64,000 bases of DNA. It comes from Rubrobacter_A sp965214435 (GTDB taxonomy: Bacteria; Actinomycetota; Rubrobacteria; Rubrobacterales; Rubrobacteraceae). Shown piece after piece: positions 43,202-51,943 of this stretch. Position 1 is the first letter of the stretch; each line of letters starts with the position of its first letter. Location of the stretch: positions 2,232,001 to 2,296,000 of the forward strand of contig OZ243960.1 in NCBI GenBank assembly GCA_965214435.1. Direction: 5' to 3'. A program made the translations under genes and the position numbers. The notes beneath the pieces were generated by a model. It made no database searches and had not been told where the DNA came from. It saw only the letters and a list, made by a program, of their open reading frames with translations.

Positions 43202-43771
43202 TTGAAGGGCCGCTTCCCGAAAGACCCGCTGAACCTGGAGACCAAGCGGCTCCGGCTCCGCAGGATGACCCTCGCCGATGCCGATGCCGTCTTCGGCTAC
43301 GCATCAGACCCGGAAGTAACCCGCTACGTTACCTGGGATACCCACCGCACCGTAAGGGATTCGGAAGAGTTCCTGCGCTCGGTGGTAAGCGGTTATGAGG
43401 CGGGGGAGCAGGCAGACTGGGGGATAACGGAGAAACTGTCCGGGAGATTCATCGGGTCGTGTGGACTGCATCCGGTTCCCGAGCACTCCCGCGCCGAGCT
43501 CGGGTATGTGCTCTCCAGGGAGCACTGGGGCCGGGGAATTATGCCGGAGGCCGTGCGAGCCATGATCCGCTTCGGCTTCGAGAAGCTGGACCTGGAGCGC
43601 GTAGAAGCCCGCTGTATCGCCGAAAATACAGCCTCAGCCCGGGTAATGGAGAAATCCGGCATGATCTACGAGGGTACCCTGCGCGAGCGGGAGCTTATAA
43701 AAGGCACGCGCCGTGACATGAAGTTCTACGCCATCCTGCGCCGGGAGTACGCCCGGAGCCTCTACTTCTGA
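43202..43771 (+). CDS. GNAT family N-acetyltransferase (RimJ/RimL type)
   Basis: 189 residues from TTG 43202; the frame stays open upstream within the previous gene but without homology. RimJ/RimL features: LETKRLRLRRMTLADADAVF, GRFIGSCGLHPV, the acetyl-CoA loop YVLSREHWGRGIMPEA, and CIAENTASARVMEKSGM. It would acetylate a protein N-terminus or an amino group of a small molecule. Cytosolic. Confidence 0.87.
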   Translation: MKGRFPKDPLNLETKRLRLRRMTLADADAVFGYASDPEVTRYVTWDTHRTVRDSEEFLRSVVSGYEAGEQADWGITEKLSGRFIGSCGLHPVPEHSRAELGYVLSREHWGRGIMPEAVRAMIRFGFEKLDLERVEARCIAENTASARVMEKSGMIYEGTLRERELIKGTRRDMKFYAILRREYARSLYF

Positions 43772-43774
43772 TCA

Positions 43775-43806
43775 TCAGAGCTTGTCAGCCTCAGAGCTTG
43801 TCAGCC
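43775..43806 (+). repeat. Tandem 16-bp duplication
   Basis: TCAGAGCTTGTCAGCC occurs twice head to tail, four bases after the GNAT stop codon. Both copies are identical. Confidence 0.85.
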
Positions 43807-43815
43807 GGTCAGCCC

Positions 43816-43830
43816 GCCGCCTCCGGCGGC
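43816..43830 (+). terminator. Short GC hairpin
   Basis: GCCGCC-tcc-GGCGGC forms a 6-bp stem with a 3-nt loop, 44 bp after the GNAT stop. No T-run, so weak evidence for termination. Confidence 0.4.
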
Positions 43831-43945
43831 TCGTCAGCTACCTAGCAATCGGGCAATGATTTCCGGGCGGAGGCGCTACCGCAAGCACTACCACAAGTAA
43901 TAAACAGACTCACCCCACAGACCAGACCTCGTTAACGAAGACAAG

Positions 43946-43977
43946 CTGAAGTGCTGACCGACTGAAGTGCTGACCGA
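43946..43977 (+). repeat. Second tandem 16-bp duplication
   Basis: CTGAAGTGCTGACCGA occurs twice head to tail in the same intergenic region as the other 16-bp duplication, just before the end of the minus-strand aminotransferase gene. Sequence unrelated to the first repeat apart from a shared CTGA/TCAG flavour. Confidence 0.85.
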
Positions 43978-43993
43978 CTTGTGATGTGGCAGG

Positions 43994-45160
43994 TTAATAC
44001 TTCCACGAGCCGCCGTGAAGGATGTTTGTCAGGACCTCGAAGAGCCGCTCGACGTCCTGTGGCGTGTTATACAGGTGCGGGGAGACGCGCAGGCTATCGC
44101 CGCGCACGCTGGCGTGGACGTTTTCGGATGCGAGACGGGCTGCGAGGTCTTTCGGAGTCTCCGCCTCGCGGCCGAGGGTAAGCCCGGTCATGTGTCCGGC
44201 CCGACGGTCCTCCGGGATAGTCTGTATATTCCTGGCCGCAGCTTCTCTTTCTACGAGTCCGGTAAGTTCCCGGAGAGCGGCTGAGATGTTCTCCGCGCCC
44301 CAGGCGAGAACCTGGCGCAGCGCCTCGTTTACCATCGGCAGCAGGACCGGGTTGCTCCTCTCACCGACGTCGTAGCGCCGGGCTCCGGGGGCGTAGGTAT
44401 CGCGGTAGGCGGTAAGTTGGGAGAAGTTTTCGCTGCCCGAACGGGAGATCCAGTTCTCCTCTATGGGCAACCCTTCTCTGTAGCCTGGAGCTACGTACAG
44501 AAACCCGAAACCGTAAGGCCCCAAGAGCCACTTGTAAGCAGCGGAGACTAAAAAGTCCGGCCGCGCCTCCGCGACGTCTAGCGGATACGCCCCGAGCGAC
44601 TGGGTGGCGTCCACGACGAGCGCCGCCCCAACCTCCCGGACCCGCCGTCCGACGGCCGAAAGGTCGAGCAGCGAGCCGTCCGTCCAGTGGCAGTTCGGCA
44701 CGGCCACGACCGCGGCGTCCCCGTCTATGCATTCGAGCACCGCGGAGGTCCAGTCGTGGTCCGGCGGGCGGGGTACGGTGACGAGCGCGGCCCCTCGTTC
44801 TGCAGACAGCCGGCGCCAGGCATAGACGTTGGACGGAAACTGTTCTTCAAGGACCACTATGCTCTGGCCCGAATTTACGGGGACGTTCGCGGCGGCGACC
44901 GCGAGCCCGTAACTCACGGATGGTACCAGCGCGACCCCGTCCGGCTCGCCGTTGACCACGCGGGCGAATAACTCGCGGGCCTCTTCGGAGCCGGTAAAGA
45001 AGTCTTCCGGTGTTATCTGCCAGGGATGGGATTTGAGCGCTACCGCCTCTTGGCCGGCTCTGCGCACCGAGCGGAGTTGGGGGGCCATGTAGGCGCAGTT
45101 CAGGTAGGTGACGCCGTCCGGTATCTCGAACAGGTCGCGCTGGGAGCCGGGAGGGATCAT
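43994..45160 (-). CDS. Class V PLP-dependent aminotransferase-fold protein
   Basis: 388 residues. Fold-type I enzyme of the cysteine desulfurase/isopenicillin N epimerase group: DGVTYLNCAYMAP, AVVAVPNCHWTDGSLLDL, LVVDATQSLGAYPLDV with the PLP-nitrogen Asp, and the Schiff-base Lys in VSAAYKWLLGPYG. No active-site Cys loop typical of desulfurases was noted, so epimerase/lyase chemistry is possible. It lies 4 bp after the carotenoid desaturase and is probably cotranscribed, an odd partner for that pathway. Confidence 0.85.
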   Translation of the reverse strand: MIPPGSQRDLFEIPDGVTYLNCAYMAPQLRSVRRAGQEAVALKSHPWQITPEDFFTGSEEARELFARVVNGEPDGVALVPSVSYGLAVAAANVPVNSGQSIVVLEEQFPSNVYAWRRLSAERGAALVTVPRPPDHDWTSAVLECIDGDAAVVAVPNCHWTDGSLLDLSAVGRRVREVGAALVVDATQSLGAYPLDVAEARPDFLVSAAYKWLLGPYGFGFLYVAPGYREGLPIEENWISRSGSENFSQLTAYRDTYAPGARRYDVGERSNPVLLPMVNEALRQVLAWGAENISAALRELTGLVEREAAARNIQTIPEDRRAGHMTGLTLGREAETPKDLAARLASENVHASVRGDSLRVSPHLYNTPQDVERLFEVLTNILHGGSWKY

Positions 45161-45164
45161 CCGC

Positions 45165-46586
45165 TTATTCTAAAGCTTTCAGTAGCCGGGAGGTGGAGAT
45201 CATGGCTCCCCCGAGCACCGCCGGTATCCCGCCGCCCGGATGGACGGAGGCCCCGACCCGGTATAACCAGGGCCGCCGCCGGTCCGTATAACCGGGGCTG
45301 TGGAAAGGACCGCTCCGCCACAGCGGCCGGACCGCGCCGTAGAGCGCCCCGCCCATCCCGCCCCACCCGCCGAAGTACCGAGGGTCGAGTATTTCATGCT
45401 CGCCGAAGAAAGCGTCGAGCGGACCGTCGAGCCCTATCTTCTCCGATACCCGGTCTGTCTCCCGCCGGACGAACGCGGCGTCGAGGTTGTAGCTCTCGCC
45501 GTTTGCCGGGGCGGTAAGGAGCAGCGCGACGGTGCCCCGGTCGTTCGGGTACACCTCGCCGGGCCGGTAATAGTTTACAAAGGCCATCGTCTCCTCCGGC
45601 TCCTCCAGGTTTTCGAGGCTACCGTAGAGGGCGGCGGGTGAAGAGGGGAGCACGACGGCGTGGGTCGCGGCCCTCTCCGGCAACTCTTCTTTTAGCGCCG
45701 CGTAGACCGCTATCCCGGAGCAGGATAGCTTGCCGGAGGCGGCCTTTTTTCCGGAAACTTCTAGGAGGTTGTCGAGCACCGGGGCGTCGAGGCCGCTCAC
45801 GACCGCGTCCGCCGGAAGCTCCCGCTCTCCGGTAGAGACCTTGCCGGGTTCTATCCGGGTGACGGGCTCGCCGGTGTGTATCTCGGCTCCGGCGTGGCGG
45901 GCGAGGCGTTCGAGGGAGTGGACGATCTCATACACCCCGCCGTCTGGTACCCAGACGCCGTCCGAGGCCATTACCGCCGGCATGCTGGCAAAGAGCGCCG
46001 GGGTGCGCGCCGGGCTTACCCCGGCGTTCAGGGTGTGAATCGCGATAACTTCCCGCAGACCTTCCGGCATCCAGGCGAGCTTCTCCAGATAACCGCGGGT
46101 CGTAAGGCGGGTGCCGTAGAGCCGCAGGAGCTTCCAGAGCGCCGGAAAGGTCCCCCGGTCGAGCGGGTCCGACGTCAGGAGCTTTGTTACCTCCGGCCCG
46201 AGTCCTCCGTGTAGTCCGGCAAAGCGCTTCCAGGCTGAGTGCCACGGGTGACCCTCGGGCACCGGCAGCGGCGTTACCTGGTCCCGGTAGTAGTACCGGC
46301 CGACCTCCGGCAGCCGCCGCAATCGCAGACCGGCTACCTCCTGGGCTGGAGGGCCGCCGGGAGCCCCGAGGGCGTCGAGGCGGGAGAGGAGTTCTTCCCA
46401 GACGCCGGGGAACGTCACGAGCGAGGGACCGGTGTCTATCCGCTGGCCGCCCACCGCGATGCGCCGGCTTTTGCCGCCGAGGTAGTCGTTTCCTTCGAGG
46501 AGTGTCACCCGGTGCCCGGCGCGGGCCAGGAGGGCTGCGGAGGCGAGCCCCCCGAGGCCGCCGCCCACGACTACGAGCCGGCTCAC
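45165..46586 (-). CDS. crtD: Carotenoid desaturase (CrtD/CrtI family)
   Basis: 473 residues, GTG start overlapping the elongase stop by 4 nt. FAD-binding VVVGGGLGGLASAALLARAGH at the N-terminus (shortened here to its core GGGLGGLASA), YLGGKSRR, GPSLVTFPGVW and a C-terminal PGGGIPAVLGGAMIS, as in phytoene desaturases. Adjacency to a lycopene elongase and a CruF-type hydratase points to the 3,4-desaturation step of bacterioruberin synthesis rather than phytoene desaturation. That choice rests on context. Confidence 0.82.
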   Translation of the reverse strand: MSRLVVVGGGLGGLASAALLARAGHRVTLLEGNDYLGGKSRRIAVGGQRIDTGPSLVTFPGVWEELLSRLDALGAPGGPPAQEVAGLRLRRLPEVGRYYYRDQVTPLPVPEGHPWHSAWKRFAGLHGGLGPEVTKLLTSDPLDRGTFPALWKLLRLYGTRLTTRGYLEKLAWMPEGLREVIAIHTLNAGVSPARTPALFASMPAVMASDGVWVPDGGVYEIVHSLERLARHAGAEIHTGEPVTRIEPGKVSTGERELPADAVVSGLDAPVLDNLLEVSGKKAASGKLSCSGIAVYAALKEELPERAATHAVVLPSSPAALYGSLENLEEPEETMAFVNYYRPGEVYPNDRGTVALLLTAPANGESYNLDAAFVRRETDRVSEKIGLDGPLDAFFGEHEILDPRYFGGWGGMGGALYGAVRPLWRSGPFHSPGYTDRRRPWLYRVGASVHPGGGIPAVLGGAMISTSRLLKALE

Positions 46587-47434
46587 GGATACGCCCCGAG
46601 CGACAACGCCCCAACGAGCAGGACGCCGGCGAACGTACCGGCCACGTAAGGAAAGGCGATAGAGTAGCGGTAGAGCTGGTGCCCGGTCTCGGGCTCGGGG
46701 CGGCGGTAGAGGGCAAGGATCAAGGCCCCGGCGTACCCGGCGTTTACGGCGGCGACCGGCAGGCTTACCGCCGCAAAGCCGACCGTGGAAACGAGCCAGA
46801 AGGAGCCGCTCCAGAAGACGACGCCTCGCGGGCCGAGCCGGACGGCGGTCGTGACGATACCGACCTCCCGGTCCTCGTCGATGTCCTGGACCGCGTCAAA
46901 GGTGTGTTTGGCGGCGCTCCAGGCCATGAGACCTAGCGCCGCGGGCCAGACGGGTGAGGCTCCGAGGACGAGCGGGGTAAAGACCAGCGGAAAAGCGTAG
47001 GCCGCGTTGCTCAAGGAGTCGAGAAACGGCCGGGCCTTAAAGCGCAGCGGCGGGGCCGAGTAACCTACGAATACACCGGCGTAGACGAGCATCCAGAGTA
47101 TCGCGCCGGCCGGGGTGAATATTGAGAAGTAAACGAGGAACGGCAGGTTGGTCAGTACCACGCCGGTCAGGATCGAGTTTACCTCCTGGGGTGCTATCCG
47201 GGCGCCTTCGAGCGAGCCCTTGCGGGGGTTTTGGGCGTCGGTCTCCTGGTCGAAAACGTCGTTGACGCCGTAGATCAGGAGGTTAAACGGCAGCGTTAGC
47301 CACAGGAGGAGCGGCAGCGCCTCCCACCGCCACAGAGCCCCCGAGAGCCACATCCCGACCACGGCCGGCCCGACCGTGTTGATCCAGAGCACGGGCCGGG
47401 AGATGCTGACCAACCGTGATAACGAAGATTGCAC
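46583..47434 (-). CDS. lyeJ: UbiA-family prenyltransferase, probable lycopene elongase
   Basis: 283 residues, GTG start, about eight membrane helices. Two Asp-rich motifs of UbiA enzymes: NDVFDQETDAQNPRKGS near residue 58 and DAVQDIDEDREVGI near 180. Lycopene elongases of this family add C5 units to both ends of lycopene to make C50 carotenoids. Neighbouring CrtD-like and CruF-like genes support this over ubiquinone/menaquinone prenyltransfer. It is the first gene of the minus-strand operon. Confidence 0.82.
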   Translation of the reverse strand: MQSSLSRLVSISRPVLWINTVGPAVVGMWLSGALWRWEALPLLLWLTLPFNLLIYGVNDVFDQETDAQNPRKGSLEGARIAPQEVNSILTGVVLTNLPFLVYFSIFTPAGAILWMLVYAGVFVGYSAPPLRFKARPFLDSLSNAAYAFPLVFTPLVLGASPVWPAALGLMAWSAAKHTFDAVQDIDEDREVGIVTTAVRLGPRGVVFWSGSFWLVSTVGFAAVSLPVAAVNAGYAGALILALYRRPEPETGHQLYRYSIAFPYVAGTFAGVLLVGALSLGAYP

Positions 47435-47483
47435 GAGGCCAATATATCAGCCTGCGGACCTCTGTCTGAGATACCATATACAG

Positions 47484-48269
47484 ATGCTCGGCGTACCCCG
47501 GTGGCTCCTCCTTACCAGCGCCCTTTTCTACGGGGCGGCGTACTTTACGGTCCGCTTCCCGGACGTCCCCGGGACCAGCGTCGGCTCGTACGTCGCGACC
47601 GTCCTGACCGCGCTGCCGGCTTTCGTGGCCCTGTGGCGCTTTCTCGGGGCGCGGCGGGCCGGTGTGTCGCTCCTCGCGCTCACCCTATTCGCGTTCGGTA
47701 TCGAGACTACCGGGGTCGTGACCGGCTTTCCTTACGGCGAGTTCTACTACGGGGACTCCTTAGGACCTAAAATCGGCGGGGTCGTGCCGTACCTGTTGCC
47801 GGTGTCTTACGTGCCGCTGGTGATCGGGGCTACCGCCGCAGCCGCCCCGGCGGGTACACGGTCAGATCTTTCTTACTCCGGTATTCTGTTCTGGATAGTC
47901 AGAAGCGCCGTGCTGCTCACTTTGATAGACGGCCTCCTCGATCCCGGGGCGGCTTCTTTAGGTTTCTGGGTGTGGTCGGACGGCGGAGCGTACTACGGGG
48001 TTCCGCTGAGCAACTACCTCGGCTGGCTGTTGACCAGCCCCCTCGCTTGCGGGCTGCTGGTGTACGCGGGACGCTGGGACCGAGCCGGCTCCCCGCCGCT
48101 GCCGGGCCTTCTGGACAGCGCCGGGATAGCGGTCGCGTTCTGGGTCGGGGTCAATATATTCTCCGGTCTCTATCTACCGGCTCTCCTGGGGGTCGCGCTC
48201 TACCTCTACCTGCTGCGCCGGCGGTCCCGGCTGTCTATAAAGCGCCGTTCCGGGTATAAACTGGCGTAA
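47484..48269 (+). CDS. cruF: Carotenoid hydratase CruF-like membrane protein
   Basis: 261 residues from ATG 47484, about seven hydrophobic helices. It matches the carotenoid biosynthesis (DUF422) family: FGIETTGVVTGFPYGEFYYG with conserved acid residues, LGPKIGGVVPYLLPVSY, DGLLDPGA and FWVWSDGGAYYGVPLSNYLG. CruF adds water across the terminal double bonds in bacterioruberin synthesis. It is divergent from the elongase, with only 49 bp between the starts. No good ribosome site is seen, so the mRNA may be leaderless. Confidence 0.85.
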   Translation: MLGVPRWLLLTSALFYGAAYFTVRFPDVPGTSVGSYVATVLTALPAFVALWRFLGARRAGVSLLALTLFAFGIETTGVVTGFPYGEFYYGDSLGPKIGGVVPYLLPVSYVPLVIGATAAAAPAGTRSDLSYSGILFWIVRSAVLLTLIDGLLDPGAASLGFWVWSDGGAYYGVPLSNYLGWLLTSPLACGLLVYAGRWDRAGSPPLPGLLDSAGIAVAFWVGVNIFSGLYLPALLGVALYLYLLRRRSRLSIKRRSGYKLA

Positions 48270-48306
48270 GTATCGCGCTACGACCAGTGAACGGAGGCTG
48301 ACGGGT

Positions 48307-49482
48307 ATGCAGTGGGCGACGGCGGTTAGCCGGAGCATGGCTTTCGAGGACGCCGTCGCGGAGTGCGCGGCGGGCATCCGGGAGCAGCTCGGGCCGGGTG
48401 GGATCTCACTGGCGGCGGTATTCGTAACGCCGCAGTTCGCCGGCTCCTACGGCCGGGTGCCGGAAGTTATCGGCAGGCACCTCTCTCCCGATACGCTCTT
48501 CGGATGTTCGGCGGGAGGGGTGATCGGGGGCGGCCAGGAAGTAGAGCAGCTACCGGCCGTATCGGTCACCGCCGCCCGGCTCCCAGGCGTCGAGTTGCGG
48601 AAGTTCCACCTCACGGGCGCGCTACCGGACCTCGACGGGCCGCCGGACGCCTGGGAAAGCCTCGTCGGCGTCCGGCGGGAGGATGAGCCGCAGTTCGTAG
48701 TGCTCGCCGACCCGTTCTCCTCCGACCCGGAAGCCCTGCTCTCCGGCCTCGACTATGCTTTTCCGGGAGCCCCGAAGATCGGGGGTCTGGTGAGCGGGGC
48801 CGGCTCTCCGGGGCTCGGCGCGCTGTTTCTGGACGACGCCGTCTACACTAGAGGGACCATCGGCCTTTCTTTAAGCGGTGATGTGGCTATCGACACCGTG
48901 GTCGCCCAGGGTTGCCGGCCCGTCGGAGACTTGCTACAAGTGACCCGGGCCAAACAGAATATCCTCTACGAGCTAGATGGGCGGCCGGCCTTTGAAGTGC
49001 TGGAGGGCTTAGTCGCCGGTCTCGACGGTAAAGACCGCAAGCTCGCCACCACCTCGCTGTTTATCGGGGTGGTCATGGACGAGTTCGAGGAGGAGCCGGG
49101 TGCTGGGGACTTCCTGATCCGGAACCTCATAGGCATCGACCCCCGCAGCGGGGCGATAGCCGTTGGAGAGAGGCTTATGGAAGGCACGCGCGTCCGCTTC
49201 CACCTCCGCGACGCGGACGCCTCCGCCGAAGACCTGCACGCGGTCCTGACCGGCTACGGACGCTCGGCTCCGGGAGAGGTCTCCGGTGCCCTGCTGTTTT
49301 CGTGCCTCGGCCGGGGAGAGGGCCTCTACGGAGAGCCGAACTTCGACACCGGCGTTTTCCACGAGCACCTGGAAGACGTGCCCGTCGGCGGCTTTTTCTG
49401 CAACGGGGAGATCGGGCCTGTAGGAGGCGCGACGTTCCTCCACGGCTACACATCCTCTTTCGGTTTGTTCCGGCCCCGCTGA
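48307..49482 (+). CDS. FIST domain sensory protein
   Basis: 391 residues, with GGAGG upstream. FIST_N then FIST_C: LFGCSAGGVIGGGQEVEQ near 60, GALFLDDAVYTRGTIGLSLSG shortened core DDAVYTRGTIG, VVAQGCRPVGDL, and C-terminal ALLFSCLGRGEGLYGE and VGGFFCNGEIGPVGG. FIST proteins are thought to bind small ligands such as amino acids and usually occur with signalling genes. Convergent with the receiver-PilB fusion gene. Confidence 0.87.
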   Translation: MQWATAVSRSMAFEDAVAECAAGIREQLGPGGISLAAVFVTPQFAGSYGRVPEVIGRHLSPDTLFGCSAGGVIGGGQEVEQLPAVSVTAARLPGVELRKFHLTGALPDLDGPPDAWESLVGVRREDEPQFVVLADPFSSDPEALLSGLDYAFPGAPKIGGLVSGAGSPGLGALFLDDAVYTRGTIGLSLSGDVAIDTVVAQGCRPVGDLLQVTRAKQNILYELDGRPAFEVLEGLVAGLDGKDRKLATTSLFIGVVMDEFEEEPGAGDFLIRNLIGIDPRSGAIAVGERLMEGTRVRFHLRDADASAEDLHAVLTGYGRSAPGEVSGALLFSCLGRGEGLYGEPNFDTGVFHEHLEDVPVGGFFCNGEIGPVGGATFLHGYTSSFGLFRPR

Positions 49483-49521
49483 GTTAGAGTCCCCGGAGAA
49501 GCGCGGACTATAGAAAAGAAG

Positions 49522-49561
49522 CCGGGCCGGTAATTGTGTAGGAGGGGGGGAGCCGGCCCGG
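49522..49561. terminator. Hairpin between FIST and pilB genes
   Basis: CCGGGCCGG (49522-49530) and CCGGCCCGG (49553-49561) pair over 9 bp with a 22-nt purine-rich loop, in the gap between the convergent genes. Confidence 0.5.
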
Positions 49562-49608
49562 TGATAACTGTGTATACGCCGCCCTACGGGGAAAGTTTCC
49601 GGCGAGCG

Positions 49609-51819
49609 CTAGACCACGGTGCGCAGCACTTCTTCGGTGGTGGTCAGGCCTCTGGCGGCTTTCATAAGCCCGTCGTCCCGGAGCCGGACCATGCCCTCGC
49701 GCTCGGCGGCCCGGCCTATCTCGTTCGCGGAGCTTCGCTGCAGGATCAGGTTCTTCATCTCCTCGTTTACCAGCATGAGCTCGTAGAGCCCGATGCGGCC
49801 CTTGTACCCGGTGTCGCCGCAGTACTCGCAGCCGACCGCCCGGTGGAAGTCGTACTCGCCGCTAAAGTGCTCGACCGGAAAGTCGAGCGCCTCAAAAGCA
49901 GCCTCGTCGAGTTCCACGGGTTCCTTGCAGCGGCTGCAGAGCCGGCGGCCGAGGCGCTGGGCGATCACGCAGTCTACCGCCGAAGATACCAGGAAGGGTT
50001 CGACGCCCATGTCCGTCAGGCGGCCGAGGGCGCCGGGGGCGTCGTTGGTGTGGAGGGTGGCGAGCACGAGGTGGCCGGTAAGGGCGGCTTCTATGCTGAT
50101 CTTCGCGGTCTCCTGGTCCCGGATCTCCCCGATCATCACTATGTCCGGGTCGGCTCGGAGGATGCTCCGCAAGCCGGAGGCGAACGTGAGCCCGGCCTTG
50201 GGATTGGTCTGTATCTGGTTTATGCCCCCCATCCGGTACTCGACCGGGTCCTCGACGGTAATGATGTTCTTTTCCGGCGAGTTCAGTTCGTTTAGCGTGG
50301 CGTAGAGGCTGGTCGACTTGCCGCTGCCGGTAGGGCCGGTAACGAGGATAGTGCCGTAGGGCTGGGTAAAGACCTTGCGGTAGCTCTCCAGGATCTCCGG
50401 AGCAAACCCCAGGTCTTCGAGGTCTACGGTGGCGTTCGAGGTGTCGAGCAGCCGCAGGACTATCTTTTCGCCGTAGACGGTCGGCAGCGAGGCTACCCGG
50501 AGGTCTACCTTCTGGCCGCCGAGCCTCACGGCAAAGCGGCCGTCCTGCGGGATGCGGCGCTCGGCGATGTCCAGGCTGGCGAGGATCTTCAGCCGGGCCA
50601 GGACCCCGCTCTGGAGCTTCGGCGGGATCGACATTAGCTCGCGCAGCACGCCGTCGACCCGCAGGCGGACCATGAGCTTCTTCTCCTGGGGCTCGATGTG
50701 GATGTCGGAGGCGTCATCGCTCACCGCCTGCTGCAACACGGAGGAGACCAGCCGTACTACCGGGGCCTCATCCGCGCTGGACTCGACGCCGAGCTCGACC
50801 TCCGCGGAGTCCAGGAGGCCGTCGTCTCCGGCGCCCTCCAGGATCTCGGTTACCTCCTCGCCGAAAGCGAAGAGCTTGTTCTGGATCTGCTGTATCTCCT
50901 TCTCGGTCGCCACGACGGGGATCACCGAGCGGCCGCTGATCATGCCGAGGTCCTCAAGCGCCAGTACGTTCGCCGGATCGCTCATGGCGACCACTAGCCG
51001 CTGACGCTCGTCTATCCGGAGCGGCAGGACCCCATGACGCCGCAACACCTTTTCCGGGACGAGCGAGAGAGCCCCCTTGTCGACGCTTTTCTCGTTAAGC
51101 TCCACAAAGGTCAAGCCGAGCCTGTGGGCCTGGGCCTGGGCAAAGTCCGCGTTGGATATAAAGCCCAAAGAGACGAGTATCTTGCCCAGCTCCCGCGAGT
51201 CGGTCTTCTGAGCCTCGACAGCCTGCTGTAGCTGCTTCTCGGTGATCTTGCCCTGCGACAGCAGCACATCCCACACCTTCGCCTTGACCGACCGGCCTTT
51301 TGACCGGGCCGGGAGGTTCGAGGTGGCCGGGACGCTCCCATTCTCGGCTCCGGCTCCGTCGTTGGCTCCGTCACCGGCTCCGTCAGCCTCGTCCGCGGCT
51401 TCGCCGTCGGCTTCGAGCCCGGCATCGTCTTCGCCGAGGTGTTTCTTGAGCGCCGTTACCTCGTAGGCGGCGTCGAGCTTGGCTTTGAGGCTGTCGGAGT
51501 CTAGCGGTTTGGTGAGGTACTCGTCCGCGCCGGCCTCCATGCCTTCCAGCAGATGCTCTTTACCCCCGAGCGCGGTGAGGAATATAAAGAAGGTGTAACC
51601 GTTGCGGCCTTCGGTCCGGACTTTGCGGCAGAACTCCAGGCCATCCATCTTCGGCATCATCCAGTCGCTGACGATAGCCTCCACGTCGGGGGAGTCCTGG
51701 TAGATTTCCCAGGCTTCCTGCCCGTCACGGGTCGCCACGCAGTCGTGACCGAGCTTCTCTATGGTCTTTTTAATTATGGCCCGCGATACCGCGTCGTCTT
51801 CGGCGATAAGAACCTTCAC
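49609..51819 (-). CDS. pilB: Type IV pilus assembly ATPase PilB with N-terminal receiver domain
   Basis: 736 residues from GTG 51819 (GGGAG upstream; TTG 51834 also possible). Domains in order: a response-regulator receiver (about 1-120; IAEDDAVSR, phospho-Asp in VSDWMMPKMDG, Lys in YLTKPLD), a disordered acidic linker rich in Ala/Asp/Gly, an MshEN/T2SSE N-domain, and the T2SSE ATPase with Walker A GPTGSGKST, RADPDIVMIGEIRDQETA (Walker B) and ATLHTNDAPGALGRL. Zinc Cys pairs CSRC and CEYC are present. It powers pilus extension; the added receiver would place this directly under phospho-control. Confidence 0.92.
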   Translation of the reverse strand: MKVLIAEDDAVSRAIIKKTIEKLGHDCVATRDGQEAWEIYQDSPDVEAIVSDWMMPKMDGLEFCRKVRTEGRNGYTFFIFLTALGGKEHLLEGMEAGADEYLTKPLDSDSLKAKLDAAYEVTALKKHLGEDDAGLEADGEAADEADGAGDGANDGAGAENGSVPATSNLPARSKGRSVKAKVWDVLLSQGKITEKQLQQAVEAQKTDSRELGKILVSLGFISNADFAQAQAHRLGLTFVELNEKSVDKGALSLVPEKVLRRHGVLPLRIDERQRLVVAMSDPANVLALEDLGMISGRSVIPVVATEKEIQQIQNKLFAFGEEVTEILEGAGDDGLLDSAEVELGVESSADEAPVVRLVSSVLQQAVSDDASDIHIEPQEKKLMVRLRVDGVLRELMSIPPKLQSGVLARLKILASLDIAERRIPQDGRFAVRLGGQKVDLRVASLPTVYGEKIVLRLLDTSNATVDLEDLGFAPEILESYRKVFTQPYGTILVTGPTGSGKSTSLYATLNELNSPEKNIITVEDPVEYRMGGINQIQTNPKAGLTFASGLRSILRADPDIVMIGEIRDQETAKISIEAALTGHLVLATLHTNDAPGALGRLTDMGVEPFLVSSAVDCVIAQRLGRRLCSRCKEPVELDEAAFEALDFPVEHFSGEYDFHRAVGCEYCGDTGYKGRIGLYELMLVNEEMKNLILQRSSANEIGRAAEREGMVRLRDDGLMKAARGLTTTEEVLRTVV

Positions 51820-51943
51820 CCGTGGCACTCCCAATCTCTAAACTGTGGGCGTCCGCGCGCCCCCGAACTTCTCTCGCATTAGTTATCGGTCGGGCGGGGA
51901 TAGGGCTTTAGCTAAAGCTCTAGCCAGGGCTCTAGCAGGGCCG

